Assembly: GCA_003342895.1 (NCBI GenBank)
Contig: PTFA01000368.1
Coordinates: 248,001 to 312,000 of the forward strand
DNA from: Casuarius casuarius
Lineage: Eukaryota > Chordata > Aves > Casuariiformes > Casuariidae
Direction of reading: 5' to 3'
DNA length: 64,000 bases
Part shown: piece after piece, positions 56,201 through 64,000 of the stretch
How the letters are laid out: every line of letters starts with the position of its first letter
How positions within the stretch are numbered: position 1 is the stretch's first letter
Notes under the pieces: generated by a model
Told to the model about the DNA's origin: nothing
The model's input: the letters and a program-made list of their open reading frames with translations, nothing else
The model's database searches: none
Program-made: the position numbers and the translations under genes

Positions 56201-59200
56201 AGAGCCCCTGGACAACCTAAACCAGGACCTTCGTGCACACAGGATAAATGTCTCATCTCCAGCACCTCCCAGCTGGCAGCCTCTCCCCAGGATGAGCTGG
56301 GGGCCCTGGAGCAGTGAAGGAGCAACAAGCCACCTTTGTAACAAACCATACAGCTCACAGGGAGGGAGTGAAAGAGCAACAGTTTGGTTCACCGGCCTGA
56401 CAGAAAACACCGCATATTCCCACCATCCTCGCTTCCGGCGCCTGAAAGCGAACAAAACTGAAGAATGGCACGGAAAGGGGAAGTCAGCAGAAGCAACGCT
56501 AGCTCTGCTGCTGACTCACTGCCCGGCCCTCAGACAGCCATAAATCTTAAGGCCAGAAAAATGTTAGGAGCATCTAAATATGACCTCTGCAGGCCACAAA
56601 CTTTGAATAAGTCAACTTCAGTTTTTTTATAGGTCAGATTCACCAGCTGAAAAGTAAAAGTGATACCTGGAAGATTTGCAAAGCTCTGAGATCCTGGGAT
56701 GAAGGATATTACACAAACGCTAACAGTTGCTGTTCTTATTACAGCAGTGGTCTCCACAGCAGAGCTCCAGCTTGAGAAATTGTTAGCGGTAGGGGTAAGG
56801 GAGCATGGATGTTATCACGAAGAAAGGGAAGGAAGGGGGAGGAAAAAAAAAAGTAAAGCAAAGCGAAGACAAGAGAGAGAAACCAAACATCTCTGATAAC
56901 AAGCAGAGAGAGTCCCTGTATCTTAATCCTTCAGAGTTTGATTCGTGCTTTTCCTGCTATCTGTGGCAGGTTGGCATCTTGGGATCCCAAAAGGACTTGA
57001 AGATGCTTTTGATTGTGGATCCTTCTTCATCGTCCTACATCTTTCCCAGATCTAATTTTCAGAGATGTGTACTTTTTGCAATAAAACCCTTTGAAAACAA
57101 AGGCTAACCTGGAGGCAAGTTTGTTCATCACAGCAATATTGCTTTGAGACTAGGCATTTATATATCAGAGAGGCTGTAAGATTACTGAAGTTCTCTTTTC
57201 CTCTCTTTATTTGGAAAAAAACCACTTCCACTTACCCCGCACAACCTTTGCAGTGAGGTGCCAAGGTTAACCTTACCAAAACACAGCAGTTTAAACCACT
57301 GGCAAGAGCGGCTTTGATTACATCCTGCCAGGATGAACCAGCACCACCACAAGCCATGTAACACTGACCGAAACCTCAGCAGGGGTCCAATTCAGAAAGT
57401 CGATTTGATTTTGACCTTGCTTGATTATACTTGGAAAATAACAGTGCAAGTCTGGTAAGCATAATTGGTGCAACTTATGCTTTTTAGCCCCAGTTAGGTA
57501 CAAACGGAGCTGGTGCAGAAGCTGAGGAAGAACCTGCCCATTTCCCCGGGCACAGCGGAAAGCAACCCCGGGGATGGCCCCCTGCCCAGGAGGCCTGAGC
57601 AGAGTCGGGAGCTCTCGCTCTGCCTCTTCTAGCCTGCTGGAAACCACACTGCCCCTCCTGACGGGGAGGGACATCTCTGCCGACAAAACACCCTGAGTGA
57701 CCCACAGTCCCTGCCCTGTCCTTACCTCCCCGCGCATATCTGCCACCCCAAGCACCACTCTTCTTCCACGCCTCTCGGGACTCCCTCCCTCAAGTGGCAT
57801 GCAAACTCTCCGGCACCTGGCTGGACTCACCCCACAAAAGTTTACCTTGTGCTGCTTTAAATACTTTTCAAAATGAGAAAAATTAAAGGAAAACAAAATT
57901 GCACACCCAAACCTTTCTCCCAGAGTTTATTGCCTTCTGGGAGAGAGACTCGTACTAAGCAACCTCTACCAGAGCATGGTGAAAACAAATCCTCCGCACG
58001 GTTGACGCTAGCCCCCTGCCAGAGCACCCCTTGATGAGAAAGCAGCAGAGCGCGAGACAGGGCTGTTCACCAACCTCCTCCACAAACGCGCGTGTCCTTC
58101 ACTTCAGGAACCTAGCTCCATGTTGTTAAGCTTGTAATTCCCCTGTGAGCTATAAATCCCAGCTGCGGGCTGCCTCCTGCAAGGAAACGAGGATTTCTTC
58201 CACTCCAGACCCTGGGCTTCCACAGCTGCAAGCATGGATGTCCACTTGGCAAGCCGGCCCCCTCCTCCAGGAGGGCAGCAGGATCACACTTACAGGTTAC
58301 AAGCACAGCACGCAAACAGTGTCACATACCAGGAATAAACAAGGCTGCATAGCAACCACTTCTCTGAAGAAATCTTGAGCATAAGATGCAAGGAATACGT
58401 CCTGCCTGCAGGGCTGGCAGGCATCTCCCTGGGTGCAGGAGCAGCAGGCACCCAAGGGCCCTCAACAGCACCCAAACTCTCCAGCTCTGAGCAGCAACAC
58501 GCTCCAAGTCCCTTCCCACATGCCCGTGACTGGTGCGTGAGGATCGGCCATGAAGCTTTGCACAATGCCCAAGCAAAGTTCACACCTTCTAGAGCTTGTA
58601 GATGGGAGGGGAAGGTTTCCACCCCCTTTGCTGCAGCATGAAGTTTTTGGTGACCTATCTGCATGGTACATTGCTTAAACAGGCATCGTGATCTTGGAGC
58701 CCACTGACATAAACGAGAGGGGGAAATCCATAATAGTCCTATAGGAAGTACCACACTCAGGTAAAATTAGCATAAGAGGAGAATTAATTCCTTTGGACTG
58801 GCCCTCCCTGATGTGGCACGGCCACAGTCACTGCAGTCTGTACTAAATGCTGCCAAGCAAGAATTCTCCACCACCCCCATTACAAATATTTTATAATTCT
58901 CCTTTGTGCTGTAACTATGCAATAAAGAGCACAAGTTTAGTTTTACTACTGCATGTGCTTTGTTGCCGTTCGTTGCTCATACAAAAGCTATTTCTAAACG
59001 TGAAAAAATTTTTTTCATCATTTCCACGTCTGGCCCTGAAATCTTCCATAACAAGGTCACTGCTGGCTGTTTATAAACACAGATATGTACACAAAGGCAG
59101 AGGCAAATTTTATGCAGAGGTACAAGGGTCCACACTGCCATTCTCAACCACAAGGAACAGTAGCTCAGTCTGTCTTTAACAGTGATTTGAATTGCAAGTG

Positions 59201-61039
59201 TCCACAAAAATGGCGAGAAAAGGAATTCAGACTCTAAGCATTAAGTCCTGAACCCTTCTGCCCAACCTGCAAGCCAATAGATAAATGGGAAGGAGCTTTT
59301 TAGCTGGAAAATGTGCAATAACTCAGCTTTGAAAGGAAAAAAATAACAAAAAACCCCCACAAAAAATTGTCTGCAGGAGTTAGCAACCCTTCTCCAGGTA
59401 GCAAAGGCCACACATCCACCCTATTGGGATTTGGGGAGATGGCTGTTGTCTCACTTGATAAAAGCAGCAGCGCAGCCTTCAAAGAGAAGCACTGGTACTA
59501 GCAATGTAGGAGTAAAGGATGCAGTCTAAAAATGAGTCACCTTAAACCACTCAGTCCTCTCAGCTTCTTCAAGGCTGAGTAATCAGATACGTGAGAAAAT
59601 AACAACCCTATATACTGCAGAATGGCAGAAAATGAGCTGACTGCAGCAAACAGGTCTCCAAATGCAACATCTCCTGCGTGCAACAGGAGCATCCGCCTGT
59701 TTGAGAGGGACGAGAGGTGGAGGGCTGCCCTCTGGTTCAGAGGCTGCGTTAAACCTTAGGAGACACAGGGACAGTTGGGCCTTAGCCATGTTATGGGACT
59801 TTGGACAAGACCTAATCTGCTCCAGCTTGTGTCTATAAAGCAAGCGTAGCAGAAGCTTTGCTTGTTCACCCATCTCTGTGTTTTCTTTTTAGACAATAAG
59901 CCCTTCAGAGCTGGAAATTGTCTCTTCCGACACGTGCATGCATCATCTAACAGAGCAGACCCAGTTGTCAGTCAAGATGATATAAAATAGTCATGGCAGA
60001 AGCTCTTCAAAGGACTTTCTTTGATATAGTGCTTGGTCTGTTCCTTTCAATTAGGGGGCCAACAACAAGCTACCAGCTCAGCTCTTGTGAAAGTTAAGCT
60101 CCTGGGCGTCTCAAAGTGAGTGCTCCTACAGCGAAACAACATTAGCATCCTTTAAAAGTGTGACCCTAGTCAAATCACCAAAAAATTGCAGAAGTAGGGC
60201 TGAGATTGTCATGAGATCACTAAGACCACCCAGGAGCATCCAACATCTAGTCTCCCACACCCAGTACCTGCTTACTGACCCAAATTCAAAGGAAGGGTAA
60301 CACTGAACCCGATGGAGTGGATTCAAATTGATGAGAAACTTCAAAGCTTAAATGCTTTACCTTGAAAACAGTAAGTCAGAGTTTTATTTTATACTTCTTA
60401 AAAGGAAAAAAGAAGTTGCAGAGAAAACAGGGGAAGAGACCACCTTCCTTCCCGAGTCTGGCTTGCACAGGACCCACCTCGCCTCCAGCTTCGCCCACCT
60501 GGCCGCGCTCTTACATCACCTGCGCATCCTGCAGTGATGCATTTACATTACATGGAGATGGGGCAGTGTCCACAACACGCAAAGGCATCCTGGAAATGAG
60601 CCCGGTGACAGCTCTCAGAACAGCACTCCTTGACACAGCCATAGACAAAAACATGCTACAAGGTGAAACCTGCTACCTAACCTATCAATAGCGCTGCAGC
60701 CACCTCCGCTGGGCTTCTTCCAAAATGGAACAGCCCAGACACCTCTCAGGGGGTTAACAAAATAACCTGCCTTGAAACCCCCCTTGCTAGACATGAAGCA
60801 TGGCCTCTCCATTAACACAGACACGGCTTGGATGTATTTGGCTAAAATTCAGCACTCTCTCCTCTGTGAAACAGCCTGTTCCCAAGCTGCAGCTTCGCAG
60901 GAAGCTCTGGGGGAGCCAGCGGCAGGCAGAAATGCTGGGCTGAGCCCGGCTTTTCCCCCGTCCTGGGGCAGAAACCCTGCCATTTTGCCTGCTTGCAACC
61001 AGAAACCTGCTCAGCTATTCCTCTCAGCATGCTTCCCCA

Positions 61040-61215
61040 CACCTCTCCTGCGCAGCCCCCGGCTTGGTGGCGGAGCCCTTTGCCAGCCCCCTCCCGGCGC
61101 TCAGGTGGCTGCTTTCGCGTTCACAGGAACCTCTGCCAAGCCGGGAGCCCTTGGGCTTTTCCCATAGCAACCTCATTTGTGCGCTGGGCAAGGGCGACGG
61201 GCACAGCGCAGCAGC
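61040..61215. promoter_or_regulatory. CpG-enriched patch of unknown role
   Basis: A GC-rich stretch with clustered CpG in an otherwise AT-rich interval, about 10 kb upstream of TOGARAM2. It could be a distal promoter, enhancer or noncoding RNA start. No gene is visible next to it. Confidence 0.3.
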
Positions 61216-62137
61216 CGAGTTCACCAGGGACACGGTCTGAGTGCGCAGCATAAATGTTAATGAGAGCCCAGCAGACCACTCCAGAGTCGGGGAGTTTGTA
61301 CAGACCTTCTGGCTATGTGACCGAGAGCAGCAGAAACAAGTTATTAATTTAGTGCTGGAGGTGCGAATGAAGCTTTGCAGAAGGGTAGGAAAGGGCTGAG
61401 AGTTTCAATAACAAGTACAGGCTGTGCTCCAAAACCTTNTCCAGTGATAAAAATTAATGTGAGATGAAATACCAACATACAGAAAAGGTGTATATGAAGG
61501 CCTTTTTTGAAAATACACTTTTTTTTTTTAATCAATCCTGAATTCACATTGATAAGGAAATAGAGAAAAAAATGGATGGAAAACAGGACGAGTAAAGACA
61601 CTGCAGTATCTGCCTTTTCCCATCTGCCTCTTTTGCCCAGCCCTGGACCTCCCTGGCTTCTCCTTACCCCTGACTCTGTCCTCGGACCAGCAGGGTCCTG
61701 AGGGCTCTGAGCGAAACATCACCATCTGCATCGCTTCCCACCAAATGTGCTGTCCTGAAGAGCAAATCAAACCATGCACAGTGCTCCACGAGGTGCGCAG
61801 GGCCCGCGCATCTCCGTGGTGAAAGGCACACAGAGAGGAGCTGCTGGGAGACCAAAAAGTGCGAAGCAGAAAAACCTGCAGCTTCGGCATCTACATTTTC
61901 ATAAATCCCTCTTGCAGTGAGAGGCTTCCATGCCACCCGGGATGCCAAGGCCGGTGCTTGAAATAGTCTCAGAAAAACCATGCTTCTGTTCCCTTAAGGG
62001 AGACGTCTTTGGGGAACAAAGCTCATGAAAGACAATGTGAAATGAAAGGACAACTTCTTTATCCTTTAAAGAGTAAACATACAGACTCCTCAGCGGCTCA
62101 GAAACACTAAGATCAAGGAAAATTGTGATAGTAATAC

Positions 62138-62345
62138 TTTGCACTTATAACTGTATCGCAGCTTTCCTCTGATGAGCCCAGAGCACTCTGCATTGTCAGA
62201 AGTGGCACTTGACACCACTTTCCGAAATGTCTCGAGTATATACAAATATACTGGGAAACTGAGGCAGGCAAAAGCACTCCAAACGTCACCCATGTCCCTA
62301 GAGCAAATAAATGGCAGTGAGACTAGCAAAACACTTTGCCTTGAT
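62138..62345 (-). repeat. Long MIR/L3-tail-like SINE fragment, reverse orientation
   Basis: The stretch begins with 'CACTTATAACTGTATCGCAG' and 'AGCCCAGAGCACTCTGCA' and later has 'CTGGGAAACTGAGGCAGGC', 'gcaaataaatggcagtgagac'. This is the order of the ancient amniote element 'acttatatagcgcc...tcaaagcactttac...ggggaaactgaggca...cagcaagtcagtggcagag'. It is the most complete copy in the window. Confidence 0.75.
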
Positions 62346-64000
62346 CTAGTTACAATGCTGTGGCAGGGTAACAGTTGGGATTAAGTCAACTGGATGAGAA
62401 AATGCTGAGGCATTTCAAAAATAAGCCTAAAATAATGTAGGGTTTAAGGCACTGTTCTCATTTACAGAGGTACTATATTAAAAGCTGCAGGCTAAGCATT
62501 ATCAGAATTTTGTACTGTGGAGATCAGAGGCTTTATGAGACTGACTGATGGAAAATTTTGAATACAGCTTGACAAATATTTCTGGTGGAAAAAACAGTGA
62601 TTCCACAAAAATCAACATAATGTGCGGGAACGTGCTTTCAAGAATTTCTGTGAAAAAAATACCTAAATAACTGAAAATTTGATATTTTTCTCAAATTCCT
62701 TCCTCAAATTAAAAAAAAAAAATGCTCTGCATTCTGAGTAACCCTAATCCTAAGCAGTGAAAACTATTACAAAATAAATAGCCACCTATCTCAGATACAT
62801 TTCCAGATCAGACCTTGATGAGAGAAAAGCTCATTTCCAGAGCTGCTTCTGTATAGCAGAAAAGTAGAAAATGCTGTATAGCACTGTTCAACCAGCTTTG
62901 CCTGGGCAGTCGTGGAGCATATTTTAATTTCTCTAAGGGCTGAAAAGGGACTTCAGGGTGCTTTTTGGACAATAATGATACAAAGGGACACTGGCAAACC
63001 AGGTCCACGATGCAAACACATCCCAGAGGACATGGAATTTCAGGTTCTCAAGAACAATCCAACCGCAGCCCGCAAAGCGGACACACAAACTGCAGCAAAA
63101 ACCTCAGTGACACCACGTAAAGAGAGCCCAGTCCAGCCCAGAGCACCTCTAACACTCCAGCAACCCAGGGCGCAGTATTTATGTGCACCATGCTTTGCTG
63201 CAGTATTCATTTAGGATCATATGGTCCTAAACTAACCCCACTTTGTTCCCTATATTGCTAATCTAGTTAACTGCATGTCGTTTAATTGCAGGCTTTAACT
63301 GTCTGCCAATTGCTGCGTCTCACAGCTGTTCGCTCTGGCTACCTACAGAGTCCGCAGCCCCAGGAAGCTGCGCCTCATCTGGGGACGCAGAGAAAACAGC
63401 TGTTAGCGCCTGCTGTTTCGTCTAAGTGGCAGCATTACCAGGCCACAACGAAGGCTGCGTTTCATTTGCTTTGTCATAACAAGACTATCATTACATAGCA
63501 GGAAAAGAAAAAAAAAAATCAAAAAGCCCCAGGACACCCTTCACAAACACAAAGCGTGGGAGCAGAAGGAAACAGAAAAAATAAGACTTTCCCATGACCA
63601 TAGTCTTACACAGGCATATCAAAAGCAGGATCATAAGCCAGGTTGCTAACCCAGTGTATACATATAAAGCACTAGCTAATATACTCCTCTCNTATCGCTG
63701 AGGGTAAGGTATGACTGCGTACTCTCCAAGCTTTGCTCAGCTTCCCATGATTTAGACCAAATCATTCTGAAAACCAAACACAGTTCCTGTGGTTTCCACC
63801 AAACGTCCTGTCTCCTGCATGCCAAGGGCAAGGTAATGGTACCTGTCTCTAGGAGGCAGATGTGGGCTGGTTCACCTCTATGGGGGCAGGTGGACTTCAC
63901 CCCATGGAAACTCATGAGCTCTGCCAACGCTACGTCATGAAGCACAGAGCAACTCATGGTGCTTGCTGCGGCCCTGCTGTACCCACTCTGCTGCCTTGAA

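Larger units (their letters stand above)
51441..64000. other. Intergenic region upstream of TOGARAM2, no gene recognised
   Basis: Open frames of up to 192 codons (57318-57896 on -) occur but none has protein-like composition, conserved motifs or splice partners. Contents I can name: MIR-like fragments (about 53185-53290 and 62138-62345), a CpG-enriched patch (61040-61215), and ambiguous bases at 61439 and 63692. In human the next gene on this side is WDR43; none of its sequence is visible here. Confidence 0.6.

Noticed and set aside
57318..57896. 192-codon minus-strand open frame upstream of TOGARAM2
   Set aside because: The composition is irregular, no motif is recognised, and no convincing splice partners or conserved start are present. 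GC-rich sequence lengthens random frames. It does not resemble WDR43, the expected neighbour.

Overview
This is a vertebrate nuclear window, most likely from a bird. It has two multi-exon protein genes with GT-AG introns, CpG clusters, vertebrate-style dispersed repeats, and one fragment of the avian/reptilian CR1 retroposon at about 16737-16799. The protein sequences are clearly those of an amniote. There are no bacterial-type operons, RNA genes or CRISPR arrays. The species cannot be named from the sequence.

Left part (1-8738): PCARE (C2orf71, photoreceptor cilium actin regulator) on the + strand. It has one very large coding exon (162-3919) and one short terminal exon (8609-8738), together encoding 1295 residues, close to the roughly 1290 residues of the human protein. 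Next comes about 9.5 kb without coding evidence (8739-18204). It holds the putative PCARE 3' UTR, TA-rich and homopolymer tracts, several old MIR-like SINE fragments and the CR1 piece.

Centre (about 18205-50972, probably to about 51440): TOGARAM2 (FAM179A, Crescerin family) on the - strand. I assembled 18 coding exons whose splice phases chain without a break into a 1003-residue protein, close to the roughly 1019 residues remembered for human. It has a disordered, charged N-terminal half, a Lys/Arg/Glu-rich helix, a first TOG domain (about residues 500-735) and a second TOG domain (about 755-1000). A canonical poly(A) signal lies at 18205-18210. A CpG-dense patch at 51295-51440 is the probable promoter.

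Right part (51441-64000): 12.5 kb in which I recognise no gene. It contains MIR-like fragments, a CpG-enriched patch at 61040-61215 and single ambiguous bases.

The two genes converge tail to tail, as TOGARAM2 and PCARE do in human 2p23.2. Both families act at cilia: PCARE in actin-driven disc formation at the photoreceptor cilium, and the TOGARAM/Crescerin family in ciliary microtubule regulation. I did not find an undescribed biological system. The points most worth checking are the N-terminal structure of TOGARAM2 (two open frames with competing acceptors, and a possible upstream extension), in-frame purine microsatellites in two of its exons, a diverged LINE-like repeat pair, a 14-bp-arm palindrome in the PCARE intron, and an anomalous A-rich block at 37380-37675 that may be an assembly problem.
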